Shown: positions 27,222 to 37,433 of the stretch, piece by piece
Layout: each line of letters opens with the position of its first letter
How positions within the stretch are numbered: position 1 is the stretch's first letter
From: Actinomycetes bacterium
GTDB taxonomy: Bacteria > Actinomycetota > Actinomycetes > Actinomycetales > Microbacteriaceae
NCBI GenBank assembly: GCA_023431405.1
Contig: JAEYVZ010000021.1
Coordinates: forward strand, 1-64,000
Length of the DNA: 64,000 bases
Direction of reading: 5' to 3'
Program-made: the position numbers and the translations under genes
Notes under the pieces: generated by a model
The model's input: the letters and a program-made list of their open reading frames with translations, nothing else
Database searches by the model: none
Told to the model about the DNA's origin: nothing

Positions 27222-28190
27222 GTGTCCACGCCCGCCACACCCCCGACCGCCTACCCGCCCGTGAGCGAGGACGGGTGGCTCCGCCCGCAAGCCCAGCATC
27301 CCGCAGAGCCGCGGTGGGGCCACGCCCACGGTCTCCACATCGGCATCGCCCCCACGCCCGGACCACGGGGGCTGCTGCGCGTGTACACGCCCTACCTGCA
27401 GCACCCGAGGGAGCGTCTGATCAACTTCATCGCCGTCGAGCCGGTGGACACGGCATCCGGCACCCGCGGGCTGTCGGAGATCGAGATGAGCGGTCTGGAT
27501 GCCGGCGAGCGCGGCAAGCGGTTCTGGTCGGCAGACACCTTCGATGCCGCCGCCACACCCGCCGATCCCCTCGCGCCGGCTCGAGGCGTCGTCGACATCT
27601 TCGACGGCGTCGAGCGGCTCACCGTGTGGATCGGTGTCGAACGATTCGACAGCGGCGCCCACGTCGCGGTGCGCGTGCGCTTCCGCGCCGACCGTCCGCA
27701 CGAAGTGGAGGTGGCTGGGTTCGCGCACGACGGTTCCGCCGCGCTCGATCACCTCATCCTGACGGCGACGATGGGCAACTGGGCGCGCCTGCGCCACCTG
27801 CAGCTGGCAGAACGGCTCGTGCACCCCGACGAGCTGTGGCCTGGGTTCGCGCGCACGGACTTCACCGAGCACGCCCGCTTCCCGCTGTCGGCGCTGGCGC
27901 GCGACGGTGCCGCGGCCGTCGTCACCGCCGTGGGCGACGAAACGGACCCGACGAGCGTCGTCTATTCCGACGACACGAACGCACACTGGCACTTCGAGGG
28001 GGTGAAGGCCGTACAAGGCTGGCGCACCGACGACCCCCACCCCGAACTGGAGGTGCTCGTCAACGGGCGGTGGGCCTACTGGGCGAGCGCCTCACCGATC
28101 CCGGGAGGGGTGGCCTACGAGAACGTCGAGATGGTGGAGCCCTTCCGCCAGGGAGCAGCCTTTCGCTTCAGCGTCGAACCGCTCCCCTGA
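27222..28190 (+). CDS. Hypothetical protein of the arabinan regulon (322 aa)
   Basis: GTG start with AGGAG 7 bases upstream. It has no signal peptide or membrane span, so it is cytoplasmic. The sequence has many aromatic and charged beta-strand-like segments (HGLHIGIAPTPGPRGLLRVY; ERLTVWIGVERFDSGAHVAV; YENVEMVEPFRQGAAFRFSV) and resembles a beta-sandwich. I do not recognise the family. Its position next to operator 4 and between the GH183 lipoprotein gene and hspR suggests it belongs to the arabinan regulon and may act on imported sugars (hydrolase, epimerase or lyase). That role is inference from context only. Confidence 0.75.
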   Translation: MSTPATPPTAYPPVSEDGWLRPQAQHPAEPRWGHAHGLHIGIAPTPGPRGLLRVYTPYLQHPRERLINFIAVEPVDTASGTRGLSEIEMSGLDAGERGKRFWSADTFDAAATPADPLAPARGVVDIFDGVERLTVWIGVERFDSGAHVAVRVRFRADRPHEVEVAGFAHDGSAALDHLILTATMGNWARLRHLQLAERLVHPDELWPGFARTDFTEHARFPLSALARDGAAAVVTAVGDETDPTSVVYSDDTNAHWHFEGVKAVQGWRTDDPHPELEVLVNGRWAYWASASPIPGGVAYENVEMVEPFRQGAAFRFSVEPLP

Positions 28191-28214
28191 GAGCCACCGC
28201 AGCAGCCAGGCGGC

Positions 28215-28664
28215 CTACTGCTCGCCGTTCGACGTCTCGCCCCGCTCGGGCGGCCGCCACACGACGACCTCCGTCGCCCGGCGGAGGCGCGTGCCGTGGC
28301 GGAGCGTCACGACCGAGCCCGTGGCACCCGCGGCGAACACGCGGCCGCCGCGGCGCTGCTCGATCTCCTCGCGCAGACGCTGCTCGAGGTCGCCCACCTG
28401 ACGCTGCAGGCCACGCACCTGGTTCTCCAGCTCGATGATGCGCGAGATCGCCGGGAGGCTGATGCCCTCCGCCGACAGCGCCGCGACCTCGCGCAGCTGC
28501 TTCACATGGCGGAGCGAGTAACGCCGCGAACCTCCTTGCGTGCGCCCGGGCACCACGAGGCCCAAACGGTCGTACTGACGAAGCGTCTGCGGGTGCATGC
28601 CCGCGAGTTCCGCGGCGACGGCGATCGCGAAGATCGGCGTCTCCTCGTCGACGTCGTCAGTCAC
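28215..28664 (-). CDS. hspR: Heat shock repressor HspR (MerR family)
   Basis: 149 residues. The N-terminal MerR winged helix (FAIAVAAELAGMHPQTLRQY then RLGLVVPGRTQGGSRRYS) is followed by a coiled-coil dimerisation region (LENQVRGLQRQVGDLEQRLR). HspR binds HAIR operators together with DnaK as co-repressor and represses dnaK and clpB at normal temperature. It is the last gene of the dnaK operon, 3 bp after dnaJ. Operators fitting its consensus lie upstream of dnaK and clpB in this window. Confidence 0.95.
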   Translation of the reverse strand: MTDDVDEETPIFAIAVAAELAGMHPQTLRQYDRLGLVVPGRTQGGSRRYSLRHVKQLREVAALSAEGISLPAISRIIELENQVRGLQRQVGDLEQRLREEIEQRRGGRVFAAGATGSVVTLRHGTRLRRATEVVVWRPPERGETSNGEQ

Positions 28665-28667
28665 GGC

Positions 28668-29651
28668 TCACTCCCGCGCCTTGCTCATGAGCTCGGCGCG
28701 CGGGTTCTCCTTCGGCTCCAGCTCGTGGAAGCGCTCGAGAGCCTCACGGGCGCGCTCGTCGAGGTGCGTCGGCACGGCCACCTGCACCTCGGCGAGCAGG
28801 TCGCCGGTGCCCTTGGAGGATGCCACGCCGCGGCCCTTCACCCGCAGCACGCGCCCCGAGGGGGTGCCGGGGGCGACGCGCAGCTTGACGGGGTCGCCGC
28901 CGAGCGTCGGCACTTCGATCGTGGCGCCCAGCGCCGCTTCGGTGAACGTGACCGGCACGGTCACGCGCAGGTTCAGTCCATCGCGCGTGAACACCGGGTG
29001 CGGTCGCACCGAGACGGAGACGACGATGTCGCCCGGTTCGCCGCCGTCGGGCGACGGGCGGCCGCGGCCGCGCAGCCGGATCTTCTGCCCGTCGGCGACA
29101 CCGGCGGGGATCTTCACCTTGAACGGCTTGCCGTCTTCACCCTTGAGCGTGATCGTCTCGCCTTTGACGGCGGTCTGGAAGTCGAGCGTCGTGCGAGCCG
29201 TGACGTCGGAGCCGCGCTGCGGTCCGCCGAACCCTCGGAAGCCGCCCGTCGACTGACCGAAGCGGCCGGAGCCGAAGCGGCCCCCGGCCTGCTCGCCGAA
29301 CATGGCGAACAGGTCGTCGAAGTCGGGTTGGGCTCCCCCGCCGCGTCCGCCGAAGCGGCTGAAGACGTCTTCGAAGCCGCCGCCGGCGCCCGGCGCCTGG
29401 AAACGGGCGCTGCCCGACCCCATGGCACGGATCTGGTCGTACTCCTGACGCTGCTCCTTGTCGCTGAGAACCGAGTACGCCTCGCTGATCTCCTTGAACT
29501 TCGCCTCGGCCTGAGGGTCACCCTGCGTCGAATCGGGGTGGTAGGTGCGCGCCAGCTTGCGGTACGCCTTCTTCAGCTCGGCATCCGTGACGTCTTTGGA
29601 GACGCCCAGGACCTTGTAGAAGTCCTTCTCGAACCAGTCCTGACTGGCCAT
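28668..29651 (-). CDS. dnaJ: DnaJ/CbpA-type J-domain co-chaperone
   Basis: 327 residues. The J domain (DFYKVLGVSKDVTDAELKKA; HPD in ARTYHPDSTQ) stimulates DnaK ATPase activity. A Gly/Phe-rich stretch (about 75-145) follows, then two beta-rich client-binding domains. There are no CxxCxGxG zinc repeats, so this is a type II (CbpA-like) protein, as is usual for the DnaJ in actinobacterial dnaK operons. It lies 14 bp after grpE and 3 bp before hspR in one operon. Confidence 0.95.
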   Translation of the reverse strand: MASQDWFEKDFYKVLGVSKDVTDAELKKAYRKLARTYHPDSTQGDPQAEAKFKEISEAYSVLSDKEQRQEYDQIRAMGSGSARFQAPGAGGGFEDVFSRFGGRGGGAQPDFDDLFAMFGEQAGGRFGSGRFGQSTGGFRGFGGPQRGSDVTARTTLDFQTAVKGETITLKGEDGKPFKVKIPAGVADGQKIRLRGRGRPSPDGGEPGDIVVSVSVRPHPVFTRDGLNLRVTVPVTFTEAALGATIEVPTLGGDPVKLRVAPGTPSGRVLRVKGRGVASSKGTGDLLAEVQVAVPTHLDERAREALERFHELEPKENPRAELMSKARE

Positions 29652-29665
29652 AACCCTCCCCTCGG

Positions 29666-30283
29666 TTACTCAGCGGGCACGGCGACGACGACCTTCGCCG
29701 GGCGAAGCTCGCTCGACCCCAGGCGGTAGCCGATCTCGACGACCTCGAGGATCGTGGGCACCTCGGTGCCCGGAGTCGGCGCCTGGAAGATCGCCTCGTG
29801 CTGCTGCGGGTCGAACGTCTCCCCGGGGGCGCCGTAGCGCTCGACACCCAGCCGGGCCACGACCGCACGGAGCTTGTCGGCGATGACGGCCAGCGCGGTG
29901 CCCTCTGCGAGGTCGCCGTGCTTCTCGGCCCGGTCGAGGTCGTCGAGGACGGGCAGCAGGCCCTTCGCGACAGACCCCTTGGCTCGGTCGATCTCGGCCT
30001 CGCGCTGCTCCTCCGTGCGCCGGCGGTAGTTGGCGTACTCGGCCTGCACCCGCTTGAGGTCGATCAGCAGATCGTGCTCCTGCGCGGGAGCCTCGGCCAC
30101 CGCCGCCTCATCGGTCTGCACGGCGCCGAGGATGTCATCGACCGTCAGGTCGGCGGCATCCTGCTCGCCCTGCGCGCCACCACGGTCCTCCTGCGGGTCG
30201 GGGTCGGAGACCTGCGCCTCCGACCCCTCCTCGCCGAGGACCTCGTCGCCGTCTTCCGGCTGTTCGAAGTCCTTGTTCGCCAT
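29666..30283 (-). CDS. grpE: Nucleotide exchange factor GrpE
   Basis: 205 residues. An acidic, disordered N-terminus precedes the long helix with the family pattern RVQAEYANYRRRTEEQREAE, then the beta-wing domain with ETFDPQQHEAIFQ and TILEVVEIGYRLGSSELRPA. It releases ADP from DnaK. It starts 3 bp after the dnaK stop, so the genes are probably translationally coupled. Confidence 0.96.
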   Translation of the reverse strand: MANKDFEQPEDGDEVLGEEGSEAQVSDPDPQEDRGGAQGEQDAADLTVDDILGAVQTDEAAVAEAPAQEHDLLIDLKRVQAEYANYRRRTEEQREAEIDRAKGSVAKGLLPVLDDLDRAEKHGDLAEGTALAVIADKLRAVVARLGVERYGAPGETFDPQQHEAIFQAPTPGTEVPTILEVVEIGYRLGSSELRPAKVVVAVPAE

Positions 30284-30286
30284 GTC

Positions 30287-32155
<1,869 letters not shown>

Positions 32156-32198
32156 GAGTGTTTCCTTTCGTGGAACGGAATACGAGAAACCTGTGGAC

Positions 32199-32289
32199 AT
32201 TGAGCCGATGTGGCTCAACTTCGATCCGCACTCCACGATAGCCCCGGCGCCTCCGGGTGTCAAACCAACTTGATACGCCTCATGTCAAG
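32199..32289. promoter_or_regulatory. Two HAIR-like HspR operators upstream of dnaK
   Basis: The proximal copy ATTGAGC-N7-GCTCAAC (32199-32219) is an imperfect form of CTTGAGT-N7-ACTCAAG. The distal copy CTTGATA-N7-TGTCAAG (32269-32289) has the right outer bases and spacing. The distal copy also contains a minus-strand TTGACA that could serve as a -35 element. Together with hspR at the end of the operon this indicates HspR autoregulation. Confidence 0.75.
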
Positions 32290-32327
32290 TTTGCACGCGA
32301 GCCGCGAGCGAGCGGCGCTGAGCCCCG

Positions 32328-33245
32328 CTAACCCTTGACGCCGGTGGAGGCGATGCCCTGCACGAACACCCGCTGGGTCAGCAGGAAGACCAGGAGGGTC
32401 GGGATCGAGGCGATCAGCGTCCCTGCGAGCACCACGTTCCGGTAGTCGAAGCTCATCGTGTACGCCATGAGGCGATTGACGGTGAGCACCACCGGATAGA
32501 GCTCCTCCGACTTCAGCAGCGACACGGGCCACAGGAAGTTGTTCCACGCATAGACGAACATGAACACGCCGAGCGTCACGAGAGCCGGCTTGATGAGCGG
32601 CACCACGAACTGCACCACGATGCGCACCTCGCCGGCACCATCCATCCGCGCCGCCTCGATGAGCTCATCGGGCACGCCCATGATGAACTGGCGCATCAGG
32701 AAGATGCCGAAGGCGTTGGCCAGCCACGGCAGCATCACCCCGAGGTGCGTATCGGCGAGGCCCATCGAGCTGACCATCGAGTACAGCGGGACGAGGGTCA
32801 CCACCGGCGGCAGGAACATGGTGGCGATGATCGACCAGAAGAGCGCATCGCGCCCCCTGAACGAGTGCTTGGCGAACACGTAGCCCGCGAACACGCTCGT
32901 CACGAGCACCGACAGGGTGCTCCCGCCCGCGATGATGATGCTGTTCAGCAGCGACTGCCCGAACGGCGCCTCCGTGAGCGCGACCCCCACCTGCGACAGC
33001 GTCGGGTCGGCGGGGAACCACGTCGGCGGGATCTGCGAGAACTCCTGGGGCGTCTTGAACGACGAGATCACCAGCCAGTAGAGCGGGAACAACGGCACGA
33101 GGACGACGACGGCCAGGGCGACGTAGAGCACGACGCGCTGGGTGACGGCACGGGCCGACGGGCGGCGGGCCGGCATGGCGGGACCGCGGCGTCGAAGCTC
33201 CGGGCGACGGCCCTGCGGGCGGAGGAGAGTCTCGGTGGCGGTCAT
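32328..33245 (-). CDS. Sugar ABC transporter permease (MalG-type), aminosugar cluster
   Basis: 305 residues, six helices, EAA motif IEAARMDGAGEVRIVVQFVV and C-terminal QRVFVQGIASTGVKG. It overlaps the upstream permease gene by 4 bp. It is the last gene of the minus-strand operon that includes the binding protein at 34258, PIG-L deacylase and GNAT genes. Given MurQ and an aminosugar kinase nearby, the cargo is probably a muramic-acid or GlcNAc-containing sugar. Confidence 0.93.
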   Translation of the reverse strand: MTATETLLRPQGRRPELRRRGPAMPARRPSARAVTQRVVLYVALAVVVLVPLFPLYWLVISSFKTPQEFSQIPPTWFPADPTLSQVGVALTEAPFGQSLLNSIIIAGGSTLSVLVTSVFAGYVFAKHSFRGRDALFWSIIATMFLPPVVTLVPLYSMVSSMGLADTHLGVMLPWLANAFGIFLMRQFIMGVPDELIEAARMDGAGEVRIVVQFVVPLIKPALVTLGVFMFVYAWNNFLWPVSLLKSEELYPVVLTVNRLMAYTMSFDYRNVVLAGTLIASIPTLLVFLLTQRVFVQGIASTGVKG

Positions 33246-34186
33246 TTCTTCCTCCGGGTGACGATCACGACGACCGCGCCGACGAGCACGACGATCATCA
33301 GCAGCGACACCGACAGCGCGGCGGCGTCGCCGGCCTTGTTGTACTCGAACGCGGCGCGCTGGATCTCATACGAGAGCACGTTGGTCGCGTTGGCCGGTCC
33401 GCCACGGGTCAGGAGATAGATCGGGTCGAAGACCTGGATGGAGTTGACGATCGTCATCAGCACGACGAACAGCAGCGTCGGCCTCAGCAGCGGGATCGTC
33501 ACCGACACGGTCTGGCGGAAGATGCCGGCCCCGTCGATCTTGGCGGCCTCGTACAGCTCCTCCGGGATCTGGGTGAGACCGGCGGTGAGAAGGATGACGT
33601 AGTAGCCGAGCATCTGCCACACGTTGAAGATCACGACTGAGACCAGGGCCAGCTTGGGGTCGCTGAGCCACCCCGGTGCGGGCAGGCCCAGCGCGGTGAA
33701 GGCCGCGGAGAACGGCCCGTAGCCGGGCGCGTACAGGTTGCCCCACACGATCACCACGGCGATCGTCGGGATGACGTAGGTGGCGAACAGCGCCACCCGC
33801 ACGACGCCGGCGCCGCGCAGCTTGGGGAAGTACAGCAGCATCGCGACCAATGCCGCCAGCGGCACGGTGAACACGACCGACAGCACGACGTAGGCGATGG
33901 TGTTCCAGATGGCCTGCATCCGCGTCGTGTTGGCCAGGAGCGACTCGTAGTTGCGCAGGCCCACGTACTCCCAGTCGCCCAGCGGGCGGAACACCGACCA
34001 GTCGGTGAAGCTGATCACCACGGTGATCAGCAGCGGCACGATCGTGAACGCGCCGATCACCAGCAGGGTGGGGCTGAGGAACAGACCCGACCAGAAGTGC
34101 TCGACCTTGCGGCGGTGAGCCAGGGTGCGCCGGGGGCGCGAGGGCTGTTCGCCCCGCGCGGGCGGACTGAGAGTGGCGGTGGCCAT
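33242..34186 (-). CDS. Sugar ABC transporter permease (MalF-type), aminosugar cluster
   Basis: 314 residues. A basic N-terminus is followed by six membrane helices and the EAA loop YEAAKIDGAGIFRQTVSVTI. Partner of the MalG-type permease (ATGA overlap). It is preceded by a 71-bp gap after the binding-protein gene containing a 12-bp perfect hairpin. Confidence 0.93.
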   Translation of the reverse strand: MATATLSPPARGEQPSRPRRTLAHRRKVEHFWSGLFLSPTLLVIGAFTIVPLLITVVISFTDWSVFRPLGDWEYVGLRNYESLLANTTRMQAIWNTIAYVVLSVVFTVPLAALVAMLLYFPKLRGAGVVRVALFATYVIPTIAVVIVWGNLYAPGYGPFSAAFTALGLPAPGWLSDPKLALVSVVIFNVWQMLGYYVILLTAGLTQIPEELYEAAKIDGAGIFRQTVSVTIPLLRPTLLFVVLMTIVNSIQVFDPIYLLTRGGPANATNVLSYEIQRAAFEYNKAGDAAALSVSLLMIVVLVGAVVVIVTRRKK

Positions 34187-34208
34187 GAGTGGGGACCTCT
34201 GAGATGGC

Positions 34209-34244
34209 GGGAGGGGCGCGAGCCGGTGGCGACGCGCCCCTCCC
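34209..34244 (-). terminator. Intercistronic hairpin between binding-protein and permease genes (second importer)
   Basis: GGGAGGGGCGCG (34209-34220) and its perfect complement (34233-34244) flank a 12-nt loop, 13 bp after the SBP stop. It occupies the same relative position as the hairpins at 24313 and 60818. Confidence 0.68.
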
Positions 34245-34257
34245 GGGTCGGACTGGA

Positions 34258-35577
34258 TCAGCGAGCGGCTTCCAGCGCCGCGTTGACCGCGGCGTCGGCA
34301 TCCTTCATCGCCGTGGCGGCATCCTTCTGACCGTTCAGCAGCGCCTCGAGCTCGGTCTGCAGCGCGGTGGTCGCCTCGGCGATGCCGTTGACGGTCGGGA
34401 AGGGGGTGGCCGCCGCCTGGGCGTCGACGTACGAGGCCAGGAACGGGGTGTCGAGCGCGGCCTTGTGCGCGTCGAGGTCGCTCGTGCGGCTGGGGAGGAT
34501 GCCCATGCCCATGAGGATGTCACCCATGGCCGACGAGCCGTCGGCGCCGGAGTCGGGGCCGTTCAGGTACGTGAGGAAGTCCCACGCCGCCTTCTGCGTG
34601 GCCTCGTCGGCCTGGCTGCTGACGACGTTCGCCCACGTGTAGGAGATCGACGACGAGGTGTCGCCCGAGGGGCCGACCGGGATCGGAGCGCTCGCGACAT
34701 CCGAGAACGCGTCGCCCATGGCCGACTCGAGCGTCGACTTCCACCAGTTCGCCATGACGATCATGCCCGTCTGCCCCTGCGAGAAGCTGTCGAGGTAGGG
34801 GCCGGTGGTGTTGGCATCCGCCGTGGAGAGCGAGATGTCGGTCAGGCCGCCCTTCACGAGCGACTCGTAGAACTCGGCGACCTCGAGGGCCTCCGGCGAG
34901 GTCAGGGCCGAGGCGCTGCCGTCTTCGGTGAGGAACGAGCCGCCGTTGGAGGCGAGGAACGAGAGGAACGGGTGGACGACGCCGTTGCCCCACGCGGTGA
35001 TGAAGCCGAGGGGGTTCTTCACGCCCGCACCCTGGAGAGCCGTCGCGGCCGACGTCACCGATGCCCAGTCGGCGGGAGCTGCGCTCAGGCCCGCGCTCTC
35101 GAACAGGGCGGTGTTGTAGTTGAGCTGGTAGAGGGCGACCTCGTTCGGGATGCCGTACACGGCACCCTCGTTCGATGCGGCCGAGGCGAAGCCCTCGGCG
35201 TAGTTGCCGGTGACCTCGGAGGCGATGGCGTCCGGTGCCGCGGCGATGACCCCGTCAGCGGCGAGCTGCGGGAGCCAGGCGGTGTAGATGTTGGTGATGG
35301 TCGGCCCGTCGGGACCGGTGCCCTGGGTGGCCAGGGTCGACAGCAGCTGGTCGAACGGCACCGACTGGATCTTGATGGAGACGTCGGGGTTGTCGTCGCT
35401 GAACGCCTCGGCAGCCGCTTCCAGCTGCGAGGTCTGGTCGGGACCCCAGTGGGTGAGGTAGGTGACCGTCACGCCCTCGTCGGAGGGAGCGGTGTCGGTC
35501 GAGCCGGAGCAACCGGCGAGGGCGAGCGCGGCGACGATGCCGACGCCCGTTGCCGCGATGCGGGTGGAGCGGTTCAT
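34258..35577 (-). CDS. Sugar ABC transporter solute-binding lipoprotein, aminosugar cluster
   Basis: 439 residues. Lipobox LALAGC (Cys23), then an extracellular solute-binding protein family 1 fold (VTVTYLTHWGPDQTSQLEAA; VYGIPNEVALYQLNYNTALF; GQTGMIVMANWWKSTLESAM). It is encoded between the PIG-L gene and two permease genes. The ligand is inferred from neighbours to be a cell-wall aminosugar; nothing in the sequence alone fixes it. Confidence 0.92.
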   Translation of the reverse strand: MNRSTRIAATGVGIVAALALAGCSGSTDTAPSDEGVTVTYLTHWGPDQTSQLEAAAEAFSDDNPDVSIKIQSVPFDQLLSTLATQGTGPDGPTITNIYTAWLPQLAADGVIAAAPDAIASEVTGNYAEGFASAASNEGAVYGIPNEVALYQLNYNTALFESAGLSAAPADWASVTSAATALQGAGVKNPLGFITAWGNGVVHPFLSFLASNGGSFLTEDGSASALTSPEALEVAEFYESLVKGGLTDISLSTADANTTGPYLDSFSQGQTGMIVMANWWKSTLESAMGDAFSDVASAPIPVGPSGDTSSSISYTWANVVSSQADEATQKAAWDFLTYLNGPDSGADGSSAMGDILMGMGILPSRTSDLDAHKAALDTPFLASYVDAQAAATPFPTVNGIAEATTALQTELEALLNGQKDAATAMKDADAAVNAALEAAR

Positions 35578-35665
35578 GGTGTGCCTTTCTTGATGCGGGT
35601 TCGGGTGCGATGCGGGAACGGTGAGACGATGATGCGCTTCTGGTGCAGCAGGAGCCGGAGCAGGA

Positions 35666-36358
35666 TCAGGGCCCGGCGAGGGCGAACTTCTCGGTGCCCG
35701 CGGAGCGCAGGGCGACGGCGCGGGGGGTGCCGGCGAGGCATCCCTTCACCTGCATGAGCGCGGAGTAGTAGTCGATGAAGCGGAATCCGTAGGTCTCGCC
35801 GCGCGCGAACGCGTGCTCGCTGATGCCGGTGAGCCATCGCTCGAACGCCTCGTCGGGGATCTCGACATAGGTGTCGGCCTCGAAGCCCTCCATGTCCTCC
35901 CAGTTCTCGGCGTGGAGGATCGTGGGCACCGTGTGGCGCGGCGCGTCGACCTCCTCTCGCGGGATGGAGGCCAGGAACGCCCCGCGCAGCGCCGCCTGCG
36001 CCGCGCGCTCGTGATCGCGGTGCATGGATGACGTCCAGTGCGTGATGAGCACGTCGGGGGTGGTGTCGCGGATGATGGCCGAGATCTGCTCGGCGACCTC
36101 CTCGGTGTCGGGGAGGAAGCCGTCGGAGTAGTCGAGCACGTGGAGTTCGGCGCCGATCGCGTCGGCGAAGTACCGGGCTTCGTGCAGCTTCTGCGGGCGG
36201 TACTCGCTGGGCGTGAGCCGCGGGTGGCCCCGCTCGCCGTAGGTGCAGTCGACGATGATGGCCCGGCCGCCTTCGAGGGCGACCTTGGCCAGCACCGGTC
36301 CGGCCATGAGTTCGGTGTCGCCGATGTGGCCGCCGACGGCGAGGACAGTCTTGGTCAT
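35666..36358 (-). CDS. PIG-L family N-deacylase with altered metal motif
   Basis: 230 residues. PIG-L/LmbE fold: the N-terminal motif reads GGHIGDTELMAG in place of the usual AHPDDE, and the distal metal motif is SMHRDHERAAQAAL. The first His and the second Asp of HPDD (zinc ligands in MshB-like enzymes) are kept, but the Asp that serves as general base is Gly. This HxGDxE form recurs in a PIG-L subgroup as far as I recall, so it may still be active with another base. It probably removes an N-acyl group from an imported aminosugar. It starts 14 bp after the GNAT stop. Confidence 0.82.
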   Translation of the reverse strand: MTKTVLAVGGHIGDTELMAGPVLAKVALEGGRAIIVDCTYGERGHPRLTPSEYRPQKLHEARYFADAIGAELHVLDYSDGFLPDTEEVAEQISAIIRDTTPDVLITHWTSSMHRDHERAAQAALRGAFLASIPREEVDAPRHTVPTILHAENWEDMEGFEADTYVEIPDEAFERWLTGISEHAFARGETYGFRFIDYYSALMQVKGCLAGTPRAVALRSAGTEKFALAGP

Positions 36359-36372
36359 CGGGTTGCTCTCCT

Positions 36373-37338
36373 TCAGAGGTCCGCGCGGAGGATGTGGAAC
36401 GAGCGGGTGGCGGCGAATCCGGTCGACTCGTACAGACGCGAGGCGACCGATCCCTCGTCGGCCCAGAGGAACCAGGCCGAGTGGGCGCCGAGAGCGGTCA
36501 TGTTCTGCAGCGTGAGATGCAGGATGACCTTTCCGAGGCCGGTGCCGCGGCTGGTGGGAAGCACGCCGAACGGACCGAACCGGTCGATCACCTGCTCGTA
36601 GGTGCCGTGCTGCGCCCATCCGATCATCTCGCCGGCAGGGTTCTTCGCGATGATGATCCGCTCCAGCGGCAGGGTCGCCGACACGACGCCCTCACGGATG
36701 GCGCGCGCCCAGTCGGAGTTGAACTGCGTGCCGGCGAGGTGGATCAGGGCGACGAGGTCGTCGGAGTCGGGGTGGCCGAGGTACCAGCCCTCTGCGCGCA
36801 GCTCCTCGACCCGCTGGGCGACCTCGACAGGGATGCGGTAGCCGATGAGGGAGCGGTCCATCGCGCTCGGGTGCTCGATGGTGGTGAAGCCGAGCGAGGT
36901 GAGAAGGGCGTGGGCTTCGGGGTAGCGGTCGGCGTCGAGGCCCGGCAGCACGTAGTTGGGCGTGTAGCTCGAGAAGACGGCAGTGCTCCTGCCCTGGGCG
37001 CGCAGCCAGTCGAGGGCGGCGGTGACCAGCGGCCGCCCGGTGCCACGACGGCGCTCGCCCGGGACGACGAAGAAGAAAGGGATCCATCCGGTGTCGGGCT
37101 CGAGGTCGTCGAGGGCGTGCGCGACGAGCCGGCGCACGGCGTACGAGGCGCCGACGATGCGGCCGTCCCGCTCGGCGATGAACAGGCCGTCGGCGTCGAA
37201 GTTGCGGTCGAGCAGGATGAGGTCGCGCAGCCTCGTCGGGGTGATCGAGTCTGCGGGCGCTGCCTCGGTCCAGGCGGCGGCGAGGGGCCGCAGGTCGCCG
37301 TGTGCGAAGCGCCGCAGCGTCATCTCTCCTGAACTCAC
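36373..37338 (-). CDS. Tandem GNAT-domain N-acetyltransferase
   Basis: 321 residues with two GNAT folds. The N-terminal half (about 1-150) has the acetyl-CoA loop ERRRGTGRPLVTAAL and the C-terminal half (about 190-320) has SRGTGLGKVILHLTL; both keep the R/Q-x-x-G-x-G/A core. The GTG start at 37338 follows GAGAGGAAGACCT; a second ATG five codons in is an alternative. It is located between the RpiR regulator and the PIG-L deacylase, suggesting an acyl-exchange step (deacylation, then acetylation) on an aminosugar. A mycothiol-synthase-like role is possible by fold but not by context. Confidence 0.82.
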   Translation of the reverse strand: MSSGEMTLRRFAHGDLRPLAAAWTEAAPADSITPTRLRDLILLDRNFDADGLFIAERDGRIVGASYAVRRLVAHALDDLEPDTGWIPFFFVVPGERRRGTGRPLVTAALDWLRAQGRSTAVFSSYTPNYVLPGLDADRYPEAHALLTSLGFTTIEHPSAMDRSLIGYRIPVEVAQRVEELRAEGWYLGHPDSDDLVALIHLAGTQFNSDWARAIREGVVSATLPLERIIIAKNPAGEMIGWAQHGTYEQVIDRFGPFGVLPTSRGTGLGKVILHLTLQNMTALGAHSAWFLWADEGSVASRLYESTGFAATRSFHILRADL

Positions 37339-37433
37339 AGGTCTTCCTCTCTGATGGGAACCGGACGTCCCCTCAGTATGACAAGAATGTTCAGAGAGTG
37401 CGAGGTTTGCGGAGATGTTTTACAGAAACGAAA

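Noticed and set aside
35666..36358. PIG-L gene as mycothiol-pathway MshB
   Set aside because: The catalytic motif differs (HIGD), and the gene sits in an aminosugar importer operon with MurQ and a hexosamine kinase nearby.
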